This document shows, piece after piece, positions 17,338 through 26,676 of a stretch of 64,000 nt of DNA; position 1 is the stretch's first letter, and each line of letters starts with the position of its first letter. The position numbers were made by a program, and so were the translations under genes. Origin of the DNA: Streptococcus sp. Marseille-Q0941 (lineage in GTDB: Bacteria > Bacillota > Bacilli > Lactobacillales > Streptococcaceae); assembly GCF_943736975.1 (NCBI RefSeq), contig NZ_CALSFO010000003.1, forward strand, positions 558,001-622,000. Reading direction: 5' to 3'. The notes under the pieces were generated by a model. The model saw only the letters and a program-made list of their open reading frames with translations, did not search any database and was not told where the DNA came from.

Positions 17338-17988
17338 TTCGGCAACTACACCGGCTGGGGTCGTCTGAAAGAAGAAACCAAGGTAACAGATAGCGCATAC
17401 CAGCCCTTCCGCCTGCAAAACCAGTATGCCGACCGTGAAACGGGGCTGCATTACAATTTCTTTAGGTATTATGAACCTGATGCGGGGCGGTTTGTGAATC
17501 AGGATCCGATTGGGTTGGAAGGTGGAGATAATTTTTATTTCTTTGCCCCTAACTCCAGTATGTGGTTAGATGTCCTTGGATTAGCAACATGCAAAGAGAA
17601 AGCTATTTGTAAAAAAATACGAAAACGTTTACAGAAAATTGCAAACGAACAAAATGCAAAATTATCAAAGAGACCTTTCCGAGGATTAACTCCACGACAG
17701 GTGACGAATGTCAAAAAATCACACTTTGCCTATTTTATGCATTATGGAACTCAATTGGATACACAAGTCAAAAACGTAGTAAGAAATGATAAAATACTCA
17801 AAGAATTAGGTTTAAAAGTAACTCCAGGGGGAGGCAAAAAAATTCCTGATTTTACTGGTCCTAATAGTGCATGTAAGTGGTTTGACTTAACAACTAAAAA
17901 AGCTTGGGCGAAGCATATGAAGGATTACCAAAATATTTTTGGCGCCGGAAAGCTTATAAAATACACTCGCCCACCTCGAAATTTTTAA
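17338..17988 (+). CDS. Rhs core end plus restriction-endonuclease-like tip
   Basis: The frame reopens after the [58 protein letters not shown], then the tip. The tip has RGLTPRQVTNVKKSHFAYFM, KKIPDFTGPNSACKWFDLTT and KKAWAKHMKDYQNIFGAG. IPDFTG...KWFDLTTK..W..H fits the REase-like (PD-(D/E)xK-derived) toxin group as I know it. Intact from core to stop, but without a start codon. Confidence 0.65.
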   Translation, partial: FGNYTGWGRLKEETKVTDSAYQPFRLQNQYADRETGLHYNFFRYYEPDAGRFVNQDPIGLEGGDNFYFFAPNSSMWLDVLGLATCKEKAICKKIRKRLQKIANEQNAKLSKRPFRGLTPRQVTNVKKSHFAYFMHYGTQLDTQVKNVVRNDKILKELGLKVTPGGGKKIPDFTGPNSACKWFDLTTKKAWAKHMKDYQNIFGAGKLIKYTRPPRNF

Positions 17989-18002
17989 TAAGGAAAATGT
18001 GG

Positions 18003-18959
18003 ATGACCATTTCTAGAAAACTCAAAAACCGTTGGGACGTTTATCCCACCTTGAAGGAAGTTCTTTCCTCTACCTATAATTTAAGCACATCTCCATTTGG
18101 TATAACAGAAACAGGGTTGCAGGATTTTCGTGGCATCAAATTAATTGGTGATAAGGATGAATCTGTTTTTCTATCAGTTTCGTTAAAAGACTCCGATTTC
18201 TCTGGTTCATTATGGAATAGTTTCCAAATATCAGAACAGGAAGATAGTCAAGTAACTATTGAAAATGTAAAGTTTGATGGGAGTACATTCAAAAACGAGT
18301 ATTTTTGTGATGAGATGTTTGGAAAGGGGGCGCATTTTATTTCATGCAGTTTTGCAAACTGTGTGTATAAAGGTGTTGATTTTGTTGGTGCTAAATTACA
18401 AGGATGCGATTTTTCTAATATAAAAAAAAATATACGATTAAATTTTATTTACTGTACGCTTATTGAAAACTGCAGATTCCAAGGAGAAATACATAAAGCT
18501 ATGTTTGGAATATCTCCATTGAAAGACTGTTCTTTTAAAGGCAAACTGTACGATTGCATTTTCTATGGCGTTGATAAAACACCGAATAATGGTGGGATAG
18601 TCCCCCCAGAGGAAGTTGATAACCGAATGGATACTATAGACTTTTCACAAGCAGAAGTAATCTCATGTTCATTCCGAGATTTTTGCTATTTAGACAAAGT
18701 CAAACCTTCACCACAGAATTGTCTTGTAAAAATTACTAATGAATTTTATCTAAAGCTGAAGGAACTCATAGAACAGGAACCCTTAGCAAAAGATAGGGAA
18801 AAATTGTTTCAATATACTTCACTTTTCTGTCAGCCTTCGCCCTCAATACCATACAACATTTATCATCCAGAATATTTTGAAAGTGATTCAGAATTAGGTC
18901 ATAAATGGTATAACTTTATATGTCACTCAGCCGAAGAAACAAACTGTCGTATTAAATAA
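18003..18959 (+). CDS. Pentapeptide-repeat immunity protein
   Basis: Start at MTISRKLKNRW (18003) because AAGG lies 9 nt upstream; 17997 is an alternative. About 319 residues with runs of A(D/N)LxF-like units: LKDSDFSGSLWN, VKFDGSTFKNEYF, FISCSFANCVYKGVDFVGAK, LQGCDFSN. A right-handed beta helix is expected. Pentapeptide proteins are known immunity proteins in polymorphic toxin loci. Partner: REase-like tip. Confidence 0.65.
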   Translation: MTISRKLKNRWDVYPTLKEVLSSTYNLSTSPFGITETGLQDFRGIKLIGDKDESVFLSVSLKDSDFSGSLWNSFQISEQEDSQVTIENVKFDGSTFKNEYFCDEMFGKGAHFISCSFANCVYKGVDFVGAKLQGCDFSNIKKNIRLNFIYCTLIENCRFQGEIHKAMFGISPLKDCSFKGKLYDCIFYGVDKTPNNGGIVPPEEVDNRMDTIDFSQAEVISCSFRDFCYLDKVKPSPQNCLVKITNEFYLKLKELIEQEPLAKDREKLFQYTSLFCQPSPSIPYNIYHPEYFESDSELGHKWYNFICHSAEETNCRIK

Positions 18960-19002
18960 TAAGCTATATAGCATAGCTAGAATTTCGGCCCAACCAAACA
19001 TC

Positions 19003-19035
19003 AAGGTCATCTGAAATCAATTTTCAGACGACCTT
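19003..19035 (+). terminator. Inverted DUS-like hairpin
   Basis: AAGGTCATCTGAAA (19003-19016) pairs with TTTTCAGACGACCTT (19021-19035), one mismatch. The right arm reads AGGTCGTCTGAA on the minus strand (AG-mucDUS); the left has G to A. It ends the 18003 transcript. Confidence 0.7.
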
Positions 19036-19061
19036 GCCTGTACGCCGCCCTTAACTGCCCC

Positions 19062-19238
19062 GACTACAACGAAAATAGCCAACTCATAGCCCAGTACCAA
19101 TGGAAAGTGCCATCTAAAAAGGAGAATGCCCAAAATGGCTTGTCCGAAAACAGACAGATCAACTGCCTGTATTACGGCAGCAGTCACCTGAACCAAATCT
19201 GCTTCGACACTCACAAATTTTTTGCCAAAAAAAGCTAA
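19062..19238 (+). pseudogene. Fragment of an Rhs YD-repeat region
   Basis: Reads DYNENSQLIAQYQWKVPSKK, then NGLSENRQINCLYYGSSHLN and FDTHKFFAKKS stop. This is from the body of an Rhs protein, upstream of the core end seen elsewhere. A related piece lies at 29857. It shows that longer rhs genes once stood here. Confidence 0.6.
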
Positions 19239-19280
19239 CAAATATTATTTTTATAATTACGAAAGCATAGGAATTGTTAA

Positions 19281-19691
19281 ATGAAAAAGGTGAGCCATAA
19301 AATTAATGTAATAAAGCAAATAGAAAACACTGTTGATATAGTTGGTAATCATCCCAACCAAAATCCTGATAGAGTGTTTTTATATATTAATTATGATATA
19401 CAAAGTTTTGAAGATTCATTTGATGAAATTTTTAGTATTCCTGAATTGGAATCGGAAGATTTTTGTTTGATTTCATCCAACTGTGAAATCACTTTACCTA
19501 ATGGAGAAAAATTTTGTGGAATATCTTTCAAAAGTAACTCAAATAAAGAATTGATTCTTCAAAAGATTAAAAACCATTTTGAGAAAAAAGGATATCAATA
19601 TGGGGTTATTAGAAACAATAATTTAATATTAAGTACAAAGAATGTAATTAATTTAGATGATTGTTCCGCTATCCTTTATGACTATGATTAA
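19281..19691 (+). CDS. Putative immunity protein, 136 aa
   Basis: Soluble, mixed alpha/beta (DRVFLYINYDIQSFEDSF, ITLPNGEKFCGISF). Weak ribosome context (AGGAATTGTTAA). No toxin sequence directly before it, only the YD fragment. Family not recognised. Confidence 0.45.
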   Translation: MKKVSHKINVIKQIENTVDIVGNHPNQNPDRVFLYINYDIQSFEDSFDEIFSIPELESEDFCLISSNCEITLPNGEKFCGISFKSNSNKELILQKIKNHFEKKGYQYGVIRNNNLILSTKNVINLDDCSAILYDYD

Positions 19692-19711
19692 TACTCAATG
19701 AACTTAGATAG

Positions 19712-19912
19712 CAAGCCGTAGCCGCATGAATCCTCTAATCCCGACGTAGGACCTGTGCGGTACGCGCGAATCCTTGGCACAGGTACACAACTGGATCAAC
19801 GAAGAAGGCGAAAACCGACAACACCCCCACTACTTCCACTGCGACAAAATCAGCATCCCAAGAGAGATAACCTATGGCGAAGGCAATCTGGTTTGGAGAT
19901 TACTACGGTTAG
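19712..19912 (+). repeat. Boundary element and damaged Rhs core
   Basis: GCAAGCCGTAGCCGCATG, GTGCGGTACGCGCG, then CCTTGGCACAGGTAC and a core segment. NLVW is followed by a deletion and GG(T)-TAG-GGC at 19910-19912, where GWGK is expected; another Trp to stop change. Confidence 0.65.
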
Positions 19913-20587
19913 GGCAAACTGAAGAGTGAAATCAAGGTAACGGAAAACGCATACCAGCCCTTCCGCCTGCAAAACCAGTATGCCGACCGTGAGACGGGGC
20001 TGCATTACAACTTCTTCAGGTATTATGAACCTGATGCGGGTCGGTTTATCAACCAAGACCCGATTGGGTTGTGGGGCGGCTTTAACGTTTATCAGTTTGT
20101 ACCGAACGTTCAAGGTTGGCTTGACATATTAGGATTAAAAAATAAATTTGCATTTGACCATCCTAATTGTATTGCTAGACGTAAAAAGATTAGCAATATA
20201 GAAAATGATATTATTAAAAGAAATCAAGAAATCAAAGCCAATCCTGGAAATTTACCATATAAGCACAAACCTGGTATGAAGCCTAGAGATTCAGTTGAAG
20301 GACATATTCAACTAGTTGAACAACTTAAAGAAACTTTGAAAAAACATAAACAATGGTTAAATGATAATTGCGATGATTTACCTCCACCATCCCCTGGTAG
20401 ATGTACCTCACCTTCTTCAGTGCCTAATAGTCAAACCCAAGAAAATTTGAAAACTGTGGGGAAAGCAGCGGGAACTGCCGCTGCAATCTACATAGAGTAT
20501 AAAATTGTAAGAGCTGTTGCTATATCATTTGTTGCCACCCCCGTAGCAGGAGCTGGTAGTTTAGATTGCCATAATTTTAAAATATAA
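19913..20587 (+). CDS. Rhs core end plus Pro-rich tip with hydrophobic end (possible pore former)
   Basis: Open from [20 protein letters not shown] through [20 protein letters not shown]. The tip has [54 protein letters not shown], then [12 protein letters not shown]. It closes with hydrophobic segments ([31 protein letters not shown]). The tip at 44043 shares this plan. The family is unknown to me; hydrophobic C-termini suggest action on membranes. Confidence 0.6.
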   Translation, partial: GKLKSEIKVTENAYQPFRLQNQYADRETGLHYNFFRYYEPDAGRFINQDPIGLWGGFNVYQFVPNVQGWLDILGLKNKFAFDHPNCIARRKKISNIENDIIKRNQEIKANPGNLPYKHKPGMKPRDSVEGHIQLVEQLKETLKKHKQWLNDNCDDLPPPSPGRCTSPSSVPNSQTQENLKTVGKAAGTAAAIYIEYKIVRAVAISFVATPVAGAGSLDCHNFKI

Positions 20588-20592
20588 AGTCT

Positions 20593-21144
20593 ATGAAAAT
20601 GAACTATAAAATAATTAATACAATGAGCAAACTAGAAATAATTAAGTATTTATTCTCATTAGAAAATAAAAAGGATTTACAAGATGCTTTGGAATATATT
20701 TCTCTAAACTTAGATAGCACAATATTTCAACCTACTATTGATAACGACACATTCTTTTTTATATATCACCTCCTCAGTAATAAAAAAATAATCCAAAATA
20801 GGGGGCTTTGGGAATTTATTATTACCCTAGAAAGTTCAGATCTTGACTTTTCCCAAATAACTAAAGCTAAAAGGTTTAAATTAATAAATAAAATTACTTC
20901 AGCGTCTGAGCTTTATGAAAGTTCAGTGGCTTGCGAAATAGGAAGATTTATTATTCGATATTTATTAATTAATAAACCTGAAAGACTAAAATATATCTTA
21001 GATATTAAAAAAGAGTTAGATAAAAAAATAGCCAAGTGTAATTATTTAGATATGTTATATTTTATGCTTTTAGACTATCAAGATAATTCTGAAATTAATC
21101 AAAGCGAAAAAGAAAATATTACTAAACTATTAGAAAAAAATTAG
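20593..21144 (+). CDS. Immunity protein for the Pro-rich tip (copy 1)
   Basis: 183 residues, all-helical, Leu/Ile/Lys-rich (EIIKYLFSLENKKDLQDALE; HLLSNKKIIQNRGLWEFIIT). Weakly similar in plan to the protein at 44722 that follows the related tip. Six bp behind the toxin. Confidence 0.55.
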   Translation: MKMNYKIINTMSKLEIIKYLFSLENKKDLQDALEYISLNLDSTIFQPTIDNDTFFFIYHLLSNKKIIQNRGLWEFIITLESSDLDFSQITKAKRFKLINKITSASELYESSVACEIGRFIIRYLLINKPERLKYILDIKKELDKKIAKCNYLDMLYFMLLDYQDNSEINQSEKENITKLLEKN

Positions 21145-21247
21145 GAAATCTTAGTTTTTCTTACAAACGTTGTTCCCTTTTTAAAACTAAGTTGCTCCGC
21201 ATCATTAGAAATAACGATAGCAAGCCGCAATTCGCAGGAAAAATAAT

Positions 21248-22060
21248 ATGGCAAATAACAGAATTTCAAGTTTTGACGCTTTTTTAGAATGTAAAGATCT
21301 ATCAATCAATGACTTATTGGAGAAAATACTACATTCTAATACTATTATTCAATATGAAGCAGCAAAAAGATTACAATTTTTTCAGTATAAAGAGATTATT
21401 GATATAATCAAAAATATTCTCTTAACAAGTCGATATAGTCAACATAGAGAAATTGCAAATTTTATCTTGGGACAAATGCAAGAAAAACTTAGCACCACAG
21501 AATTGAAAGAGATTTTCTCCATATTAATTCACTCTATTCAAAATGACAAAAGTATTAAAGTAAAATCATCTGCAATATCTTCCTTAGGACATCTATTTAG
21601 AAAATATAATCTAGGAGAAGAAGAATTTCGTACTGTGGAAAATAATATTAGTTCTATTTGGAATATGAATAGATATTCTATAATTATTTCTATTGCATTT
21701 AGTTCCGCATATTTCCCAAAAAGAAATTATATAAAAGAATATCTAATAAAAAATTTAAACAGCAAGCATCACAAAATTATCTCATGGGTATTGTATGGGT
21801 TGAAAGGAAAACATTATAAATCAGAATCAATTGAAAATTTACTAATACATAAACTAAGCCAATTTAATGAAAAATCTTATATTTACAATGAAATTATTGC
21901 ATTTTTAATTTCAATTAATTCTAAAAAAGTTATCCCTTATGTTAAAAAGACACTATTCACTCAAAGTAAAATTGATGATGAAATTTATACTGAACTTAAA
22001 AATAATCTGTCGGATGAATTTGCGGAATTGAGAAAAAAATTATTAGAAAAATTTAAATAG
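21248..22060 (+). CDS. HEAT-repeat-like immunity protein
   Basis: 270 residues of consecutive helical pairs (YEAAKRLQFFQYKEIIDIIK; IANFILGQMQEKLSTTELKE; VKSSAISSLGHLFRKY; HKIISWVLYGLKGKH). This looks like a HEAT/ARM solenoid. Only a stub of the boundary element (GCAAGCCGCAATTCGCAGG, 21221) and no toxin precede it. Confidence 0.6.
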   Translation: MANNRISSFDAFLECKDLSINDLLEKILHSNTIIQYEAAKRLQFFQYKEIIDIIKNILLTSRYSQHREIANFILGQMQEKLSTTELKEIFSILIHSIQNDKSIKVKSSAISSLGHLFRKYNLGEEEFRTVENNISSIWNMNRYSIIISIAFSSAYFPKRNYIKEYLIKNLNSKHHKIISWVLYGLKGKHYKSESIENLLIHKLSQFNEKSYIYNEIIAFLISINSKKVIPYVKKTLFTQSKIDDEIYTELKNNLSDEFAELRKKLLEKFK

Positions 22061-22074
22061 TTTTTTGACGTCCG

Positions 22075-22391
22075 CCTCAACCGCAAGCCTGCCTTCGTCT
22101 TCAAAGCCAGTAAGACTAACCGCACCACCGTCAACAAACCCGTTACTTCCACTGCGATCAAATCGGCATACCGCGAGAGATGACAGACAAAGACGGTAAT
22201 TTACTGTGGTTCGGCAACTATACCGGCTGGGGTTTCCTGAAAGAAGAAACCAAGGTAACAGATATCTCAAATCACCCTTTCCGCCTGCAAAACCAGTATG
22301 CCGACCGGGAGACGAGCTGCACTACAACTTCTTCAGGTATTGTGAGCCTGAAGCGGGTCGGTTTGTGAATCAGGAGCCGATTGGCTTATAG
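22075..22391 (+). pseudogene. Rhs core with one-base loss and a stop
   Basis: Core from [18 protein letters not shown] (about 22150) through [13 protein letters not shown] and QNQYADRE. A one-base loss (GACGAGCTG for GACGGGGCTG, about 22313) shifts the frame; the same loss is present at about 23368. The distal core frame ends EPIGL-TAG (22389-22391), where TGG (W) is usual. Confidence 0.65.
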
Positions 22392-22766
22392 GGTGGGGAG
22401 AATCTGTATTGGTTTGCGCCTAATGTACAAATTTGGGTAGACTTTCTAGGATTAGCAAATGGAGCTGCGAATCCCGTTGTTAAAGCAACAATTGAAGTTG
22501 GGAAAAGAGCTCATAAAAATTACTATTTTACATTAGGTGGTGGATATGACTTTGAAAGTAGTTTTAGAACAAAGTCAGGGAAATTATACCGATTTGATGC
22601 AATTAACTATAAAAATTGTATTGTGCGTGAATTAAAGCCTGATACAAAATCAGGAAGATGTAAGGGAAATAAACAATTAAATAACTATGTGAGGGTCCTT
22701 AATAGTGAAGGCCCTAATTCTTGCAAAGGGAAATGGAAAGGTATACTTGATCTTTATAAACCATAA
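22392..22766 (+). CDS. REase-like (D...ExK) nuclease tip
   Basis: The open frame after the TAG has no start codon: [28 protein letters not shown], then YFTLGGGYDFESSFRTKSGK, LYRFDAINYKNCIVRELKPD and GNKQLNNYVRVLN. A FDAI strand, then V-R-E-L-K, then QL..Y is the classical PD-(D/E)xK toxin arrangement. The tip itself is undamaged. Confidence 0.65.
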   Translation, partial: GGENLYWFAPNVQIWVDFLGLANGAANPVVKATIEVGKRAHKNYYFTLGGGYDFESSFRTKSGKLYRFDAINYKNCIVRELKPDTKSGRCKGNKQLNNYVRVLNSEGPNSCKGKWKGILDLYKP

Positions 22767-22812
22767 ACCTAAATTTTCCTAAAATTTAAAGTGTAATAAG
22801 GAGAAATTCAAC

Positions 22813-23229
22813 ATGAATGCTGATTTTGAGAAAAAATTTTTTAAAGAGTTAAGAGCTATTTTAAAAAAAAATGATTTTTTAAAATTGAATACCTCGAATT
22901 ATTTCTATAATAATAGTCATATTCAATGTATGTTTAATATTCAAAAAAGTAAATACTCTAAGCAATATTACTTTAATCTTTATGCAAAAAAAACTTCTCC
23001 TAATATTTCGCCAAAAGAAATTTCTTGGGGAGCGGATCTTATTTTAAGATTAGAGAATCTATTTCCTAAGTACTCATTTTTAATTAAAGGGATAAATTTT
23101 GATGAAAATAAAGATAAACAAAATTATTTCGATTTTCTTGATTTATTAGATACCTATTTTTTAATCGAAATAAAAAAACTAACAAATATAGAAACATTCG
23201 AAAACTACATTAATATGCAACAGGTATAA
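22813..23229 (+). CDS. Immunity protein for the REase-like tip
   Basis: 138 residues; TAAGGAG ribosome site, 46 bp behind the toxin. FFKELRAILKKNDFLKLNTS then FNIQKSKYSKQYYFNLYAKK. Family not recognised. Confidence 0.5.
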   Translation: MNADFEKKFFKELRAILKKNDFLKLNTSNYFYNNSHIQCMFNIQKSKYSKQYYFNLYAKKTSPNISPKEISWGADLILRLENLFPKYSFLIKGINFDENKDKQNYFDFLDLLDTYFLIEIKKLTNIETFENYINMQQV

Positions 23230-23282
23230 TAAATTTAATTTTAAAAATTTATTATATATTGTATTTAACCTCTACAACTTGG

Positions 23283-24003
23283 CAACGTCGTCTGAAAGAA
23301 GAAACCAAGGTAACAGATAGCTCATATCACCCTTTCCGCCTGCAAAACCAGTATGCTGACGGTAAGACGAGCTGTACTACAACTTCTTCAGGTATTATGA
23401 ATCTGACTGCGGAAGATTTATCATTCAGGATCCGATTGGGTTGTTTTGTGGGGAGAATCTATATCAATTTGCCTCTAACTCTCAAATGTGGATTGATCCA
23501 CTTGGATTGAATCCATTCAATCGAATCACGGGACAGACTGTACAACGTGCAACTGACCTGTCGACTCTCCGCCCAGGAATGCAAGGATGGAAAGATGCAC
23601 TAACAGCAATTGGCAATGGAGCAGTTTTAAGTCTAGGTGGTGATACTTCAGTCAGGCTAAAGCACAGGCAAGGGAGGTGGCAAAGGCAGGTGCTTGTCTT
23701 GGAAACTGTAAAAGTGCAAAAAAGCCTCATCACGGATATAGAATTACGATAAAAGAACGGGGCAAATAATGGAATATGGTATCAGCGGAGCAACTAGAAC
23801 AAAGGCAGATTATTTTAAAATAAAAAATAATTCGCCGAGGATTCGAAGTAAATTGAGGGTTAAGTATGGTAGCAATCCTAATTATGCAGGCTTAGTAATG
23901 TTTGATGGACTACCAAATAGAGAAGCAGCTTTAGCGTAGTAAGGGCTTATAAAGCTACTCATAATGGGCTTCCTCCTCCTATGCAACGATTGCCTAAATG
24001 ATA
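23283..24003 (+). pseudogene. Rhs core and broken URI-like tip (paralogue of 15737)
   Basis: The core carries the same one-base loss as the 22.3 kb copy. From IQDPIGLFCGENLYQF the frame runs through LTAIGNGAVLSLGGDTS, shared with the intact tip. It is then broken at least twice before [31 protein letters not shown] and [15 protein letters not shown]. The last part (ATHNGLPPPMQRLPK stop) is in yet another frame. The toxin is inactive as it stands. Confidence 0.7.
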
Positions 24004-24114
24004 ATTAACAAAATTATCTTGCCTCGCAAAGATTACATAAAATATAAAACATTAGCCAAGGATGTTTGCTATATCAGAATTTTATTTGGAATCCTTACTA
24101 AATCTCCTATGTAA
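23998..24114 (+). pseudogene. Truncated duplicate of the immunity gene start
   Basis: MIINKIILPRKDYIKYKTLA then a frame change and stop (KSPM). It repeats, in tandem and imperfectly, the first about 100 bp of the immunity gene at 24129 (MIKEIRLPLKDYAKYKNI). It overlaps the toxin stop by ATGA, so it was once the true partner. Confidence 0.65.
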
Positions 24115-24128
24115 AGAAGGCTTAAACG

Positions 24129-24800
24129 ATGATTAAAGAAATTCGCTTACCGCTCAAAGATTACGCAAAATATAAAAACATTAGCAAAGGAATGTTTGCT
24201 ATATCAGAACTATATTTGGTATCTCTACCAAAATTTGATTCAAAAAAAGTTTTTAAATGTAATATTTTCTTGTGTGAGGACCGACAATTTCCAACCAAAG
24301 CGAAAATACTGGGTTTTGCTATATCGTACCAATTTTTTGATTTTAAAAAATATCTTTCTTTAAATGAGGAAGATAGAAAGTTCATGGTATTACAAGTTAT
24401 TCATCAGGGAATGCTAGATATTGCTGATGATTACAATTGGGATACGGAACCGTTGGAAGAAGCTTACCAAAGTTGCTTAACCTCCGTTCTAACCTTTAAA
24501 AGACAAATCAAAAAGCGCAAGCTAAGTCCGAACAGAAAACAATATTTGTCTTTATGGGCATATTGCGATCAACACTACTTTAAAATTACTTGGACAACAT
24601 CTGATAAAAAAGGGGAAATAGTTAAGCAGGGTACATTACTGACAGAACAGCCATCTTATATCGATATATGGTATAGCTTGAATTTTCATTGGATAGACGA
24701 CGAACATTTTATTGTTGAGTCCAATTACAAAGGGTTGATTTCAGATACTTGGGAAGTTGATATCTCGAATGGTGCTGTCCTCGCAACTAACAGGTTTTAG
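24129..24800 (+). CDS. Immunity protein for the URI-like tip (copy 2)
   Basis: 223 residues, paralogue of 16436 (HQGMLDIADDYNWDTEPLEE; IKKRKLSPNRKQYLSLWAYC; IDDEHFIVESNYKGLISDTW). The 3' end and the next about 60 bp (AACTTCCAATTTTGACGTGG) are nearly identical in both loci. Confidence 0.6.
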   Translation: MIKEIRLPLKDYAKYKNISKGMFAISELYLVSLPKFDSKKVFKCNIFLCEDRQFPTKAKILGFAISYQFFDFKKYLSLNEEDRKFMVLQVIHQGMLDIADDYNWDTEPLEEAYQSCLTSVLTFKRQIKKRKLSPNRKQYLSLWAYCDQHYFKITWTTSDKKGEIVKQGTLLTEQPSYIDIWYSLNFHWIDDEHFIVESNYKGLISDTWEVDISNGAVLATNRF

Positions 24801-24837
24801 CCTGCGTGAAACTTCCAATTTTGACGTGGCGTGTGTA

Positions 24838-25077
24838 GCAAGCCGTAGCCAGCACAAAACCTTCAGTTTTGACGTAGGGTATGTGCAGTACACACGTACG
24901 CGGTTTCCCCTATCACTCCCCCATCAACGAAGATGGAGAAATCGACCAACACCCCTACTACTTCCACTGCGACCAAATCGGCATCCAAAGAGAGATGAGA
25001 CTCCGACAGAATGGGGAATAATTCATTCATCCCCAAAAGAAGCTCTTATTGTTCCTGCATTGCCTGATATAACATAA
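24838..25077 (+). pseudogene. Boundary element, core stub, toxin tail
   Basis: GCAAGCCGTAGCCAGC, hairpin variant GTATGTGCAGTACACACGTAC, then core residues SINEDGEIDQHPYYFHCDQI up to QRE. A jump then leads to a tail EWGIIHSSPKEALIVPALPD ending IT. The tail pattern (W-IIHSSPK..IVPA) is recurrent in polymorphic toxins. Confidence 0.55.
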
Positions 25078-25105
25078 ATTCTATATTTTATTGGAGAAAT
25101 TAATT

Positions 25106-25405
25106 ATGATAAAACAAGAAATTATTTTAAGTATGCAAAGGGCTTTTCTTGGAGCAATTTGTAACAAAGTCAGACTTATTGCATTTGATATGACCGAAGA
25201 ATTATTTGCTCTTTATGTATATATTGACTCACCACTGACAGATAATGAGTATGAAGCAATAGATAGTGCAGTTACAGATGTATTGGCTGACTTTCCAAAT
25301 TTTCTATATGAAAAAATATATATTATTGAAAATAATGATAATATTCTTTCATTAAATATGTACAAAGGATGTTTTTTTATGAGATTTGAAAATCAATCTG
25401 ATTAA
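25106..25405 (+). CDS. CdiI-like small immunity protein
   Basis: Start at MIKQEIILSMQRAFLGAICN, 9 nt behind GGAG. 99 residues with MQRAFLGAI...VRLIAFDMT, YVYIDSPLTDNEYE and VLADFPNF. I recognise the 'QRALLG.I..N.R.I' opening of a widespread CDI/Rhs immunity family. Confidence 0.6.
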   Translation: MIKQEIILSMQRAFLGAICNKVRLIAFDMTEELFALYVYIDSPLTDNEYEAIDSAVTDVLADFPNFLYEKIYIIENNDNILSLNMYKGCFFMRFENQSD

Positions 25406-25409
25406 ATAA

Positions 25410-25541
25410 GGCGTTGTAAAAACAGATTCTTTGGGAACTCCATTTGCACAAAATGCCACTGCGTCAGATGCAGACTTGTTAATTAAGGGAAGTGATCCTG
25501 CAAATGTTGCCATACCTTATAATGTAGAAAGTAAGACATGA
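25410..25541 (+). pseudogene. 3' tail of a lost toxin
   Basis: Reads GVVKTDSLGTPFAQNATASD, then ADLLIKGSDPANVAIPYNVE and SKT; its TGA overlaps the next ATG. No boundary element or core in front, so two cassettes were fused by deletion. Confidence 0.5.
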
Positions 25542-26305
25542 AAAAAAACAATCTAATTTTATTAATTAAAAATCAAATGTCAGATAACCAAAAAAATGAA
25601 AATGCTTTACATTTAAATACACTTTTACTAAGCTCGATAGAAAATCCAAGTATAGATAATGATTGTTTTATAGAATTATTTAGCTATTATTCTAACATAT
25701 CCCAAGGAGAAGTAAGTGAACTATTTAATTTACTACAATCTTTAACCAAGAATGAAATCAATATCATTTATGATTTTTTAGAATACATTTCCAAGTTTAT
25801 CAAAGACTTAGGACTATATTGTGAATTTGAAAAATTTCTTATAGAGGTAAAATATATACAAGAAAGAAATTATCTAGAGGAAAAAATTGGGTCTACTTTT
25901 CCAGTTTTCAAGGTTGATAAAAATAACATCATAAGTTTTGATGATAGTGATAACTCTTATATATATTCTATAATGCAACTATCTACTAAAACTTGGATTG
26001 AGATAACATACGATGATTTTCTCTCAATACTTGAATCACTAGAGTGGCAAGCCTTTACTAATAAGGCTATATTATATTTTACTCCTTGCTGTTTAAAATA
26101 TATTTTTTCTAATTTATCTAAATTTCATTTATATGGTTATGTTGTTGACTTTTTATATATTGCCCTAAGAAACCAAAGTACGATATTTAACACTAGTCAA
26201 ATCAACTTAATTATTGATTTTTTAAAATTAATCCAAAATTTTAACCAAGAAATTAGTGTTGAAACACAAAAAAGAATAACAAGTACTATTCAACTTTATT
26301 TATAA
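25538..26305 (+). CDS. Putative immunity protein, 255 aa
   Basis: Coupled to the preceding tail by ATGA. Helical, Ile/Asn/Lys-rich (LFNLLQSLTKNEINIIYDFL; LKYIFSNLSKFHLYGYVVDF). No family recognised. Confidence 0.5.
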   Translation: MKKNNLILLIKNQMSDNQKNENALHLNTLLLSSIENPSIDNDCFIELFSYYSNISQGEVSELFNLLQSLTKNEINIIYDFLEYISKFIKDLGLYCEFEKFLIEVKYIQERNYLEEKIGSTFPVFKVDKNNIISFDDSDNSYIYSIMQLSTKTWIEITYDDFLSILESLEWQAFTNKAILYFTPCCLKYIFSNLSKFHLYGYVVDFLYIALRNQSTIFNTSQINLIIDFLKLIQNFNQEISVETQKRITSTIQLYL

Positions 26306-26308
26306 CTT

Positions 26309-26625
26309 CCGAGTCGCAAGGCCATACTTTCCCCACCGCCACCAATCCTGGAGCTAAAACTTGAAATTTTGTAGGAGAACACCAACCTAATACTGGCTTG
26401 CTACGAGGAAATGAGTCTCAAGATCTGTATCCTCAATGTTTAAAATGTAGTCAAATACAAGGAGGGGTAGTGGGGAAAATTAAGCGGCAAGCTAAAAAGC
26501 TAGGTATCCATCCTAGAGGTCACTACTTATCTTTATTAAAAAAGCACAAGAAGAAGCAGCAAACTCTGAACCTCCAAGTGTATGTTGATTGCTGCCTTTT
26601 AATATCAACTATAGTTTTTTCTTGA
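26309..26625 (+). pseudogene. Broken CxxC/His toxin tip
   Basis: One frame reads GAKT-TGA-NFVGEHQPNTGLL, RGNESQDLYPQCLKCSQIQG, GVVGKIKRQAKKLGIHPR. EHQP followed by LYPQC..CS..QGG.V is a recognisable zinc-binding nuclease-like tip pattern. An in-frame TGA and a frameshift near the end disrupt it. No core is present. Confidence 0.5.
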
Positions 26626-26676
26626 AGTAACTTTAGTTAGCTAAAATTTAGATTTTTTATACAGAAAGGTTTTGCA

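Noticed and set aside
17904..18002. Longer start for the pentapeptide protein
   Set aside because: The upstream in-frame part lies inside the REase-like tip; AAGG 9 nt before 18003 gives the better start.
24757..25077. Separate 106-residue protein spanning the boundary element at 24.8 kb
   Set aside because: Its translation is the end of an immunity gene, the non-coding element and out-of-frame core; only the final tail residues belong to a toxin.
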